Part shown: piece by piece, positions 1-6,478 of the stretch
Layout: each line of letters starts with the position of its first letter
Numbering within the stretch: position 1 is the first letter of the stretch
Assembly: GCA_006515795.1 (NCBI GenBank)
Contig: VFMC01000132.1
Location: 1-10,129 of the forward strand
Reading direction: 5' to 3'
DNA: 10,129 nucleotides
DNA from: Acidimicrobiaceae bacterium
GTDB lineage: Bacteria > Actinomycetota > Acidimicrobiia > Acidimicrobiales > Ilumatobacteraceae
The notes under the pieces: generated by a model
Seen by the model: the letters and a program-made list of their open reading frames with translations, nothing else
Databases searched by the model: none
Told to the model about the DNA's origin: nothing
Program-made: the position numbers and the translations under genes

Positions 1-1
1 C

Positions 2-1600
2 CTGGCGCTCCGCCCAGGCGTCGGCGACTTCCTCCGCCCACCGGGTCGTCCGCTCGATCGTCTGCTGCTCGATCAGCACATCACCAGCGACTCGATCGCC
101 AAGACCCTTCGCCGCCTCGACGCCGCCTTCGTGCCATCGCGCAAGAGCCAGCGGATCAGCGAGCTCCGCGCGATCATCGGTTCGGTCGATTCCCTCGCCC
201 TACTCGCGTCGAAGATGCCGTCGAACACCCGGCAGATGTTCGATGCCCTCGTCGACGCCGGCCCGCGCGGCGCGGCGCCGGGCGACATCGGCGTGCCGTA
301 CTGGCAGGTCCGCACCTACTCGCCGGTTCCCGCCAACCACCCGGTCGCGGCCCTACGTCAGCTCAACGACATGGGCCTGATCTGGATCGACGAGACCATT
401 CAGCGGATCGGTCTCTGGCTCGAGGTGCACGCCGCGGTCCGCGGGCGGCTGTTCGTCGAGTGGCCGGCCCCCGCTCCGGTCCACCTCGCTGCGCTGCACG
501 GCCACACCGTTCAACTCCCGCCGGTGCTGATGGTGCTCCAGAACCTGCTGCGATTGGCCGCGCTCGAACCGCTGCCGGGCCTGAAGACCCGCGGCATCGG
601 CGTACGGACGACGAAAGATCTCGCCAAACGCCTCGGCGTCGGCGTGGCCCGCACCACCCTGCTGGTCGACCTCGCCCAGGGCCTCGGCCTGATCGAGGAG
701 GTGTCGAAGTGGGTGCGCTCCGGACGCACCGGAAGTTGGCAGTACTCGTACCGCACCCAGGCGGCGGCGGCGTTCGAGTGGAACCGGGTAGATGCGATCG
801 GCCAATGGGCCTCGCTGGTGGCCGCGTGGATCGAGGGGCGAGGGGCGACCCACGACGCGGCGCCGTCGCCGACGCACCGCCGCCAGGCCGTGGCCGATCT
901 CATCGCCCTACCGCCGGGTGTCGGAATCACGGCCCACGCCTTCGCCGACTGGTTCTGTCAGCACCACGTCGGCGCCCGGCACGACGCTGCCGGCACGCTG
1001 CACGACGAGCTCGCCGCCCTCGATCTGATTCCCACCACCGGCACGGCGGGCCTCACCGCGCTCGCCCGCGAGCTGATCACCGATCCCGCGTCGGCGGCCG
1101 CCCTGCTGCCCGACGTCGTCTCCACCTTCGTCGTGCAAGCCGACCTCACCATCGTGGCACCGCCGGCACTTGCCTCCGAGCTGCGCTCCCGTCTCGACAG
1201 GTTGTGCACCGTCGAATCCGATTCGAGCGTGGTGGTGTTCCGGCTCGACCCGACACGCATCGCCACCGAGCTCGCCGGGCGCGCCGGCCTCACCATCGCC
1301 GCGGCAGCGACCGTCGTCACCGCCGACGACGTGCTCGGCCTCGCCGAGGCCGTCAAGGTGAAGGCCGCCCGGCTCACGCTTCTAGCGCCCACCGTGGCCG
1401 TTTCCGAGCTCCCGTTGCCGAAGGTGCTCGCCGCGCTTCGCGCCAAGGGCCTTGCCCCGACGGGTTCTGCTTCGCCGAACGGCGATGCCGACGAGGAGAT
1501 CGTGCACAACCCGTGGCGAGCCGTGCCACGACCATCAGCCGTCACGCTCATCCACCCATCCATGGAACACATCACCGAGATCGTTGCAAATGCAACATGA
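2..1600 (+). CDS. Helicase-associated (XPB/Ssl2-like domain) protein, 5' end outside window
   Basis: The frame is open from the first bases of the window, so the true start lies upstream. The GTG at 131 is internal: the codons before it read as ordinary protein and continue without a stop. The visible 532 residues have a helical, Leu/Ala-rich body. The C-terminal region (about nt 1121-1390), beginning with TFVVQADLTIVAPPAL, matches my knowledge of the Helicase_C_3 (XPB/Ssl2 N-terminal-like) module. I see no Walker A or DEAD box, so it is probably a helicase partner rather than an ATPase. It lies directly upstream of the XPB helicase, the same pairing as Rv0862c next to the XPB gene Rv0861c in Mycobacterium tuberculosis. 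The last codons contain a short palindrome. The family call is confident; the biochemical role is unknown. Confidence 0.85.
   Translation: MALRPGVGDFLRPPGRPLDRLLLDQHITSDSIAKTLRRLDAAFVPSRKSQRISELRAIIGSVDSLALLASKMPSNTRQMFDALVDAGPRGAAPGDIGVPYWQVRTYSPVPANHPVAALRQLNDMGLIWIDETIQRIGLWLEVHAAVRGRLFVEWPAPAPVHLAALHGHTVQLPPVLMVLQNLLRLAALEPLPGLKTRGIGVRTTKDLAKRLGVGVARTTLLVDLAQGLGLIEEVSKWVRSGRTGSWQYSYRTQAAAAFEWNRVDAIGQWASLVAAWIEGRGATHDAAPSPTHRRQAVADLIALPPGVGITAHAFADWFCQHHVGARHDAAGTLHDELAALDLIPTTGTAGLTALARELITDPASAAALLPDVVSTFVVQADLTIVAPPALASELRSRLDRLCTVESDSSVVVFRLDPTRIATELAGRAGLTIAAAATVVTADDVLGLAEAVKVKAARLTLLAPTVAVSELPLPKVLAALRAKGLAPTGSASPNGDADEEIVHNPWRAVPRPSAVTLIHPSMEHITEIVANAT
1583..1596. repeat. Short perfect inverted repeat at the end of the helicase-associated gene
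   Basis: GTTGCA-AA-TGCAAC is a perfect dyad with 6-bp arms. In RNA it would fold as a 5-bp stem with a 4-nt loop ending 1 nt before the TGA stop. It is AT-richer than its surroundings. It could be a small intra-operon hairpin or a protein-binding dyad; no function can be assigned from the sequence. Confidence 0.4.
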
Positions 1601-1633
1601 TCGCTCCCTGCTCCGTCTCGGCGACCTGAGCGC

Positions 1634-3313
1634 ATGACCGACCCATCGAACCCGTTGATCGTGCAGAGCGACCTGTCGGTCATGCTCGAGCTCGCCAGCC
1701 CACACGCCGATGTCGCCCGCGCCGCCTTGGCGCGCTTCGCCGAGCTCGACAAGGCCCCCGAGCACATCCACACCTACCGCATCACACCGCTCTCCCTGTG
1801 GAACGCAGCGGTCGCCGGGCTCTCCGCAGGAGAGGTGGCCAGCACGCTCAGCGGGCTCGCCAAGTACCCGGTGCCGGCCGGGGTGCTGGCCGAGGTTCAC
1901 GATCAGATGGGCCGCTACGGCCGCCTCCGGCTGGTGCGCGACTTCGACACGGGGGGCTTGGCCCTGGTGAGTCACGAAGTTCCTTTGCTCGTCGAGGTGG
2001 CGCGCGACAAGGTGGTTGGTCAGCTACTCGGAGAGCGCCTCGACGGCAACCGGTGGGCCGTTCGGCTCGGCGACCGCGGCGCGCTCAAGCAGGCGTTGCT
2101 GCACCTCGGATGGCCCGTCGCCGACGAGGCGGGATACGCCGAAGGCAGCCCGCTGAGCGGTGCGGAGGTCACGTGTGAGTTGCGCGGCTATCAGGCCGAC
2201 GCGGTGTCGGCATGGTGGCAGGGAGGGGCAGAAGCAGCCGGCAACGGCGTGCTCGTTCTGCCGTGCGGCGCCGGCAAGACGGTTATCGGGCTCGCCGCGC
2301 TCGCGGCAGCCGGTTCGCACACGCTCATCATCGCCACCAGCATCACCTCGGCACGCCAGTGGACCCGCGAGATCCTCGACAAGACCTCGCTGACCGACGA
2401 CCAGATCGGCGAGTACTCCGGCGACCGCAAAGACATCCGCCCGGTCACCATCGCCACCTACCAGGTGCTCACCTGGTCGCCCCATGCCCGTGACGAGGTG
2501 CTCGAACTGCACCACCTGTATCCACACCTGGCGCTGTTCGATCGCACCGAGTGGGGCCTGATCATCTACGACGAGGTGCACCTGCTGCCCGCCCCGGTGT
2601 TCAGAGCGACGGCGCGCATCCAGGCCGTGCGACGCCTCGGCCTCACCGCCACCCTCGTGCGCGAGGACGGCAAGGAGGCCGACGTGTTCAGCCTGATCGG
2701 ACCGAAGCGGTTCGACGTGCCGTGGAAGGAACTGGAGCTGCACGGCTGGATCGCTCCAGCGGTGTGCACCGAGGTGCGCGTCGAACTTCACGACGACGCG
2801 CGCATGGAGTACGCGATGGCCGAGCCGACGCACCGCTACCGGCTGGCGGCGTCCACCCCGCGCAAGCTCGATGTCGTGCGGCGACTCGTGGCTCGCCACG
2901 CCGGCGACCGAATCCTGGTGATCGGTCAGTTCGTCGATCAGCTCAAGGTCATCGCGGCAGAGCTCGACGCGCCATTGATCACCGGGCAAACGGCGCAGAA
3001 GGTGCGCGAGACGAGGTTCGAGGCGTTCCGCCGCGGCGAGATCCCGGTGCTCGTGGTGTCGAAGGTGGCGAACTTCTCGATCGATCTGCCTGAGGCGAAC
3101 GTGGCGATCCAGGTGTCGGGCACGTTCGGAAGCCGCCAGGAGGAAGCCCAGCGGCTCGGCCGGATCATGCGCCCGAAGCTCAGCGGCGGGCAGGCCAACT
3201 TCTACTCCGTGGTCACCCGCGACACCGTCGATCAGACCTTCGGCGCCAATCGCCAGCGGTTCCTCGCCGAGCAGGGATACGACTACCGGGTGATCGACGC
3301 CCACGATCTCTGA
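1634..3313 (+). CDS. XPB-family DNA repair helicase (SF2, DEAH-type)
   Basis: ATP-dependent 3'-5' DNA helicase of superfamily 2, related to bacterial and archaeal XPB/ERCC3 and expected to act in DNA repair or transcription-associated unwinding. The protein has 559 residues, close to mycobacterial XPB. Residues ~8-110 form an N-terminal Helicase_C_3-like module (IVQSDLSVMLEL). Walker A is CGAGKT (211-216, Lys215) and motif II is DEVH (313-316). Motif III is TAT (338-340), followed at once by the XPB hallmark RED motif (343-345). Motif V is VLVVSKVANFSIDLPEA and motif VI is QRLGRIMRPK (506-515). The ATG at 1634 has no Shine-Dalgarno sequence. It lies 33 nt after the upstream stop in the same frame, with no alternative start codon between, so translation may depend on reinitiation. 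It is likely co-transcribed with the upstream gene. Confidence 0.95.
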   Translation: MTDPSNPLIVQSDLSVMLELASPHADVARAALARFAELDKAPEHIHTYRITPLSLWNAAVAGLSAGEVASTLSGLAKYPVPAGVLAEVHDQMGRYGRLRLVRDFDTGGLALVSHEVPLLVEVARDKVVGQLLGERLDGNRWAVRLGDRGALKQALLHLGWPVADEAGYAEGSPLSGAEVTCELRGYQADAVSAWWQGGAEAAGNGVLVLPCGAGKTVIGLAALAAAGSHTLIIATSITSARQWTREILDKTSLTDDQIGEYSGDRKDIRPVTIATYQVLTWSPHARDEVLELHHLYPHLALFDRTEWGLIIYDEVHLLPAPVFRATARIQAVRRLGLTATLVREDGKEADVFSLIGPKRFDVPWKELELHGWIAPAVCTEVRVELHDDARMEYAMAEPTHRYRLAASTPRKLDVVRRLVARHAGDRILVIGQFVDQLKVIAAELDAPLITGQTAQKVRETRFEAFRRGEIPVLVVSKVANFSIDLPEANVAIQVSGTFGSRQEEAQRLGRIMRPKLSGGQANFYSVVTRDTVDQTFGANRQRFLAEQGYDYRVIDAHDL

Positions 3314-3318
3314 CGTGC

Positions 3319-3336
3319 TCCCGAACAGCGAGCAGC
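3319..3336 (+). repeat. Direct repeat, left copy, beside PIN remnant
   Basis: TCCCGAACAGCGAGCAGC matches the copy at 3574-3590 except for one extra A. It lies just after the helicase stop codon and 6 bp before the stop of the minus-strand PIN remnant. The two copies bracket the remnant. Confidence 0.5.
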
Positions 3337-3342
3337 GAGCAG

Positions 3343-3606
3343 TCAGTACGGCGCCCGCAGCTTGGGGAACATCGGGAAGTGCTTGACGTTGCGGGTGAGC
3401 AGCTGCGCTTCGAGCAATTGGGCGGTCGCTGCAACCACGTAGTCGATCGGGTCGATGCCGGTGTGCGACCGGCCGTAGCGACGGGCGAACGTTGCCGCCG
3501 CATCGGCCACCGATGCATCGACCGGCGCGTCGATGCACTCGTCGAGCAGACGCGCGAGCGCGCGGTTGGGAGTTCCCGAACGCGAGCAGCCCCCGCAACC
3601 ACTCCC
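3343..3606 (-). pseudogene. Remnant of a PIN-domain (VapC-type) toxin, N terminus missing
   Basis: The minus strand carries an open frame that reads as the C-terminal half of a PIN-domain RNase toxin. It includes a DECIDAPVDASVADAAATF stretch, then RRYGRSHTGIDPIDYVVAAT with the acidic residues expected near the third catalytic position, then LLTRNVKHFPMFPKL, a typical PIN ending, and a stop at 3343-3345. PIN toxins are usually ~130 residues. Here recognisable similarity covers ~75 and stops close to nt 3570, next to a direct repeat. Upstream the frame reaches a stop (3607-3609) without any ATG, GTG or TTG. The first catalytic Asp region and the Glu motif are absent, and I did not find them in the other minus-strand frames. 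No partner antitoxin is visible. This is a decayed toxin beside the intact VapBC. Apart from it and its flanking repeats, the 352 bp between the helicase and the antitoxin hold only the antitoxin promoter. Confidence 0.7.
3574..3590 (+). repeat. Direct repeat, right copy, beside PIN remnant
   Basis: TCCCGAACGCGAGCAGC is the second copy of the repeat at 3319-3336, identical apart from one missing A. Recognisable PIN similarity ends about 4 bp from this copy. Confidence 0.5.
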
Positions 3607-3630
3607 TCATCGACGCCGTCTGCCGGGCAC

Positions 3631-3659
3631 TCGACAGCAGAGCGCGTCACCGCTAGACT
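3631..3659 (+). promoter_or_regulatory. Predicted promoter of vapBC
   Basis: A -35 box TCGACA (3631-3636) and a -10 box TAGACT (3654-3659) are separated by exactly 17 bp. The -10 box ends 6 nt before the GTG start, so transcription should begin at or next to the start codon, giving a leaderless mRNA. It has the best -35 match among the promoters in the window. By analogy with other TA loci, the antitoxin may bind here to autoregulate; no operator repeat is obvious. Confidence 0.7.
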
Positions 3660-3665
3660 GACGAT

Positions 3666-3905
3666 GTGTCATCACGTCTGCTCAATGTATCCGACCGCGG
3701 ACAGATCTCGCTTCCAGCAGACATCCGCCACCGTTGGCGGACTCGCCGCGTCCTGCTCATCGACGACGGGGAATCCGTCACACTCCGACCCATGCCCGAC
3801 GATCCGGTCGCCGCGGTCACGGGGAAGTACGCCCACCTCCCCCTCGACTCCGACCGCACCCGCGACGACGACCGCCGAGTCGAGGGCCAGGGCGACAACA
3901 AGTGA
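3666..3905 (+). CDS. vapB: AbrB/SpoVT-type antitoxin of a VapBC module
   Basis: A 79-residue antitoxin expected to neutralise the PIN-domain toxin encoded immediately downstream and to bind the promoter as a swapped-hairpin dimer. Residues ~7-40 carry the AbrB/MazE-like signature: VSDRGQISLPADIRHRW followed by a hydrophobic strand and DDGESVTL. The C-terminal ~35 residues are charged and probably flexible (DSDRTRDDDRR), as is usual for the toxin-wrapping tail. The GTG at 3666 is chosen because the protein motif begins directly after it and because a -10 box sits 6 nt upstream. Its stop overlaps the toxin start in GTGA, the translational coupling typical of TA operons. Confidence 0.85.
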   Translation: MSSRLLNVSDRGQISLPADIRHRWRTRRVLLIDDGESVTLRPMPDDPVAAVTGKYAHLPLDSDRTRDDDRRVEGQGDNK

Positions 3906-4330
3906 CCCTGCTCGACGCGGCTTGCCTTGTCGCGTTGTTTCGCGCCGAACCCGGCGCCGGGCGCGTCGCCGAAGTGATCGCCTTCGGAGCCGCTATCAGC
4001 GTGATCAACCGTGCCGAAGTCATCGACCGGCTCGCTCGCCAGGGAGCAGACCCTGCCGAGGTCGGTGCCGACATCGACATGCTCGACCTCGAGCACCACG
4101 ATGTCACGCGTCAGATCGCGGACAGCGCCGCCGCACTTCGTTCTCGGCACTACCACCGCACTCGACGTCAGATCAGCCTCTCCGATTGCATCGCCGCCGC
4201 CACTGCACAACACCTCGGCCGCCCGCTGGCGACATCCGACCAGCACCTCGCCGACCTCGCTGCCATCATCGGCATCCACCTAACGGCGGTCGCCAACTCA
4301 CGAGGCGAACGGCCCACCGCGGCGACGTGA
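3902..4330 (+). CDS. vapC: PIN-domain ribonuclease toxin, VapC family
   Basis: A 142-residue PIN-domain endoribonuclease. In this family it is a metal-dependent cleaver of RNA (often tRNA or rRNA) that inhibits growth when free of antitoxin. All four acidic positions are recognisable: Asp5 in VTLLDAACLVAL, Glu39 in NRAEV, Asp95 in SLSDCIAAATA, and Asp113 in LATSDQHLADLA. The length is typical of VapC and nothing looks truncated, so it is probably active. The start is the GTG at 3902, overlapping the antitoxin stop by 4 nt. The frame is open further upstream to 3734, but that stretch overlaps the antitoxin and would precede the PIN first strand. It ends 2 bp before the stop of the convergent membrane-protein gene. 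Confidence 0.9.
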   Translation: MTLLDAACLVALFRAEPGAGRVAEVIAFGAAISVINRAEVIDRLARQGADPAEVGADIDMLDLEHHDVTRQIADSAAALRSRHYHRTRRQISLSDCIAAATAQHLGRPLATSDQHLADLAAIIGIHLTAVANSRGERPTAAT

Positions 4331-4332
4331 CT

Positions 4333-4632
4333 TCACCAGGCGATCACGACACGCCCGTAGGTGACGCACATCCCCGCCGCGTTCAACAGCAACAACGAAA
4401 CGACCACCACCGCGAACACGGCAGCCCGGCGGCGTGAACCACCGCTGACCTGTGGCGCCGGCATGTACCACTCCGGCAGCAGCCCCGGCCCATCGACGTG
4501 CGCGTCGAACGGCACCGCATCCTCGCCGAGTGGTGCGTCGGGATCGGCAGCCAACGCCAGCGCGGTCAGCTCTTCGTCCGACACCACAACGCCGCCCTCG
4601 TGGATGTCCACCAGATCGCCGTCCGCGTCCAT
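4333..4632 (-). CDS. Small single-span membrane protein of unknown function
   Basis: A 99-residue protein with an acidic N-terminal half (DLVDIHEGGVVVSDEEL and DPDAPLGEDAVPFDAHVD), then LLPEWYMPAP (51-60), a basic stop (RRR, 67-69) and one clear hydrophobic segment at about 70-91 (AVFAVVVVSLLLLNAAGM). The positive-inside rule suggests a cytoplasmic N terminus and a very short extracytoplasmic tail. I do not recognise a named family, although the EELTALALAADPDAPL and LLPEWYMP elements look conserved rather than random. A TAGGGT -10 box sits 6 nt upstream of the ATG. It is divergent from the CPBP gene across only 39 bp, so the two may be co-regulated. It is convergent with vapC. Confidence 0.75.
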   Translation of the reverse strand: MDADGDLVDIHEGGVVVSDEELTALALAADPDAPLGEDAVPFDAHVDGPGLLPEWYMPAPQVSGGSRRRAAVFAVVVVSLLLLNAAGMCVTYGRVVIAW

Positions 4633-4638
4633 TCCCGA

Positions 4639-4644
4639 ACCCTA
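4639..4644 (-). promoter_or_regulatory. -10 box of the small membrane protein gene
   Basis: TAGGGT on the minus strand, followed by 6 nt and then the ATG at 4632, implies a leaderless transcript. No convincing -35 is seen 16-18 bp upstream. Confidence 0.55.
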
Positions 4645-4659
4645 CGCCCGCCGCGCCGG

Positions 4660-4665
4660 TACCGT
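4660..4665 (+). promoter_or_regulatory. -10 box of the CPBP gene
   Basis: TACCGT is followed by GATCCG (6 nt) and the ATG at 4672. It lies 15 bp from the -10 box of the divergent membrane-protein gene, so the two promoters must compete for the same 39-bp space. No clear -35. Confidence 0.5.
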
Positions 4666-4671
4666 GATCCG

Positions 4672-4797
4672 ATGAGCACATTGCTATCGGTCGCCGTCCT
4701 CGGCTTCATGGCAGTGCGGCTCGCCACCGGGTTGCGCATCTCTCGCACCGGCTCGGGCCGCGACATGGTGCGGGTCGTCCGCCGACGCATCGGCTGA
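4672..4797 (+). pseudogene. N-terminal piece of the CPBP membrane protease, separated by a frame break
   Basis: A 41-codon frame opens with a hydrophobic segment (MSTLLSVAVLGFMAVRLATG), continues RDMVRVVRRRI, and stops at TGA 4795-4797. It has its own promoter-like -10 box. The frame one base back continues without a stop into RLIVSASVLMAVPGLAWGWW and the whole protease. A single missing base around 4770-4791 would therefore join RRRI to RLIVSA smoothly. The downstream piece lacks a ribosome-binding site, which supports one original gene of about 200 residues. Whether the break is a sequencing error, a real mutation or programmed shifting cannot be decided here; no slippery heptamer or homopolymer run is seen. 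A free-standing 41-residue membrane peptide is the alternative. Confidence 0.55.
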
Positions 4798-4811
4798 TCG
4801 TCTCGGCCTCC

Positions 4812-5270
4812 GTGCTGATGGCGGTTCCCGGGCTCGCCTGGGGCTGGTGGTCGTCGATCGGTGGCGAGGGCAACCCCGTGTTCGGCTCGTCCGACGCCAC
4901 TGCCGGCAGTGCCCTCGAATGGCTCATCCCGCTGGCGTTCATGGCCATGCTCCTGCCCGCTCTGCCGTTGTTCGCCCACGCCGAGGAGAACATATTCCGG
5001 TCCGGCGCCGAGCACTGGACGGTCACCAAGCGCACGCTGAAGACGCTGCAGTTCGGGCTCGTGCATGCCATCATCGGCATCCCGATCGGCGCCGCGCTGG
5101 CCCTCTCGATCGGTGGGGCGTACTTCATGCGCGTGTACCTGCGCGAGTACGCCGGCACGCACTCGCGGCGACAAGCCACCCTCGAGTCCACCGCCGCGCA
5201 CACCGCGTACAACGGGGTCATCCTCGTCATCGTCGCGATCGCCCTCGTCATCACTGCGGCCGGCGGATGA
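4812..5270 (+). CDS. CPBP-family (CAAX/Abi-type) intramembrane metalloprotease, main part
   Basis: Multi-pass membrane protein with all three CPBP signatures in order. EENIFR (58-63 counted from the GTG at 4812) fits EExxxR, FGLVH (81-85) fits FxxxH, and HTAYN (130-134) fits HxxxN. Family members are glutamyl-type intramembrane peptidases of the plasma membrane, including prenyl-protein and bacteriocin-related proteases; the substrate here is unknown. Hydrophobic segments lie at ~36-54, ~80-110 and ~135-151, with another at the start. The GTG at 4812 is the first plausible in-frame start but has no Shine-Dalgarno. The natural start is more likely the ATG at 4672, with the frame broken between. 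The stop overlaps the DUF971 start in ATGA, so the two are translationally coupled. Confidence 0.75.
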   Translation: MLMAVPGLAWGWWSSIGGEGNPVFGSSDATAGSALEWLIPLAFMAMLLPALPLFAHAEENIFRSGAEHWTVTKRTLKTLQFGLVHAIIGIPIGAALALSIGGAYFMRVYLREYAGTHSRRQATLESTAAHTAYNGVILVIVAIALVITAAGG

Positions 5271-5575
5271 GCATCTCCCCGGTCGACATCGACATCGTCC
5301 GCGACACCGCCGTCACGATCACCTTCGAAGACGACGTCGTGTGCACCTTCCCCGTCGCCAGCCTGCGCGCCGCATGCCCATGCGCCGGTTGCCAGGGCTT
5401 GCGCGAGCGAGGCGAGATCGCCTGGCCGCGGCCTGGGCAGGGCCACGACATCAGCGTCGTTCACGCCGAGCTCAACGGCGCATGGGGCCTGTCGATCGAG
5501 TGGAGCGACGGCCACAACACCGGCATCTACGCCTGGACGGTGTTGCGCGGCTGGTGCGACGGCGGTGCTCGGTAG
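5267..5575 (+). CDS. DUF971 (gamma-butyrobetaine hydroxylase-like N-terminal domain) protein
   Basis: A 102-residue stand-alone DUF971 domain. The recognisable elements are LRAACPCAGC, with Cys37, Cys39 and Cys42 able to bind a metal, and LSIEWSDGHNTGIYAWTVLR near the C terminus. The same fold forms the N-terminal, zinc-binding domain of gamma-butyrobetaine hydroxylase and occurs fused to or near Mrp/ApbC-type iron-sulfur carriers in other bacteria, so a metal-related role is plausible but unproven. The ATG at 5267 overlaps the CPBP stop (ATGA). The gene ends with a TAG that is also the first half of the -10 box of the rhomboid gene. Family assignment is confident; function is not known. Confidence 0.9.
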   Translation: MSISPVDIDIVRDTAVTITFEDDVVCTFPVASLRAACPCAGCQGLRERGEIAWPRPGQGHDISVVHAELNGAWGLSIEWSDGHNTGIYAWTVLRGWCDGGAR

Positions 5576-5578
5576 CCT
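5573..5578 (+). promoter_or_regulatory. -10 box of the rhomboid gene, embedded in the DUF971 stop codon
   Basis: TAGCCT is followed by GCCCCG (6 nt) and the ATG at 5585. The TAG of the -10 box is the DUF971 stop codon. It would give a leaderless rhomboid mRNA independent of the upstream operon. The -35 is weak. Confidence 0.5.
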
Positions 5579-5584
5579 GCCCCG

Positions 5585-6478
5585 ATGGCGCTGCCACCTC
5601 CTCCCCCGTCACAGTTCCCGGCAAGCGAACCAATTGGCGCCCTCCCCCGTTGCTACCGGCACCCAGGTCGCGAAGCCGGGCGCAGTTGCACGCGGTGCGG
5701 CAAGTCGGCGTGCAGCGACTGCCTGGTGCAGGCCGCGGTGGGTTCGCATTGCATCGACTGCGCGAAAGCAGCCCGTCCCGATGTGAAGACTCGCGCCAAG
5801 TACTGGAACGCCGGCCAACCTGCGCTCGTCACCCGGGTGATCATCGCCATCAACCTTGCCGTGTTCTCCTTCGTCACCATCAGCGACCCGAGCTCGCTCA
5901 GCGGCGGCGGCAGCCTGACCAAGGCACAGTTCGATCTCGGCCTCAACTCGTTCTTCCTACGCGACGGCCGCAACGAGTGGTACCGCCTGATCACGTCGGG
6001 GTTCCTGCACTTCGGCATCATCCACGTCGCGTTCAACATGTTCATGCTCTTTCAGCTCGGCAACCTGCTCGAACGGCCACTCGGCCGGCTCAGGTTCAGC
6101 ATGCTCTACGGCGCGTGCCTGCTCGGTGGCTCGTTCGGTGTGATCGTCGCCGATGCGAACGCGATCGCGGGTGGCGCATCGGGTGCCGTGTTCGGTCTGA
6201 TGGCCGCTGCTGCCGTGAGCCTGCAACGCCAGGGGGTGAACGTGTTCAGCACCGGCCTCGGCACCACTTTGCTGCTCAACATCTTCATCACCTTCGCCAT
6301 CCCCGGGATCTCCAAAGGCGGCCACATCGGCGGCGCTGTGGCCGGAGCGATCTGCGGGTTCATCATGCTCGCGCCGCGGTGGAAGTCGGTGCCGAAGTGG
6401 GCGGCCTACGCCACGCCCGCTGCCGTCGCCTTCGTCAGCGTGGTTGGCAGCTACCTGATGGCCGCACGCGGCGGCTGA
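5585..6478 (+). CDS. Rhomboid-family intramembrane serine protease with N-terminal zinc-binding region
   Basis: A 297-residue membrane serine protease that cleaves transmembrane substrates within the bilayer. Residues ~20-62 form a Cys/His-rich, B-box-like region (Cys23, His26, Cys35, Cys38, Cys43, Cys46, His55, Cys56, Cys59) likely to bind zinc, as in many actinobacterial rhomboids. The six-span rhomboid core follows from about residue 80. The loop-1/TM2 region reads RLITSGFLHFGIIHVAFNM, with the conserved HxxxN (His147, Asn151). The catalytic Ser199 lies in GGASGAVFG and the catalytic His247 in GGHIGG. All active-site residues are present, so it should be active. The ATG at 5585 follows the DUF971 stop by 9 nt and a -10 box by 6 nt. 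It is convergent with the oxygenase gene, 3 bp away. Confidence 0.95.
   Translation: MALPPPPPSQFPASEPIGALPRCYRHPGREAGRSCTRCGKSACSDCLVQAAVGSHCIDCAKAARPDVKTRAKYWNAGQPALVTRVIIAINLAVFSFVTISDPSSLSGGGSLTKAQFDLGLNSFFLRDGRNEWYRLITSGFLHFGIIHVAFNMFMLFQLGNLLERPLGRLRFSMLYGACLLGGSFGVIVADANAIAGGASGAVFGLMAAAAVSLQRQGVNVFSTGLGTTLLLNIFITFAIPGISKGGHIGGAVAGAICGFIMLAPRWKSVPKWAAYATPAAVAFVSVVGSYLMAARGG

Noticed and set aside
131..133. GTG at 131 as the start of the helicase-associated gene
   Set aside because: The frame is open to the left window edge and the upstream codons read as normal protein (ITSDSIAKTLRRLDAAF), so the start is outside the window.
1598..1633. UGA recoding joining the helicase-associated protein and XPB
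   Set aside because: Other genes in the window end normally at TGA, and no stem-loop of selenocysteine type is seen after the stop; kept only as possible low-level readthrough.
958..1773. Minus-strand open frame (271 codons) opposite the helicase-associated gene
   Set aside because: Ser/Ala/Arg-rich translation with no motif, antisense to a recognisable protein that reads continuously.
2024..3610. Long minus-strand open frame (528 codons) opposite the XPB helicase
   Set aside because: It lies antisense to a gene with all helicase motifs and is rich in Arg, His, Glu and Gly as expected for an antisense shadow in GC-rich DNA; it contains no recognisable domain.
3734..3901. Upstream extension of the PIN toxin
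   Set aside because: It would overlap most of the antitoxin and add residues before the first catalytic Asp strand; the GTG overlapping the antitoxin stop is the natural start.
4760..4800. Programmed -1 frameshift site in the CPBP gene
   Set aside because: No X-XXY-YYZ slippery heptamer and no clear downstream pseudoknot were seen; mutation or sequence error is simpler.
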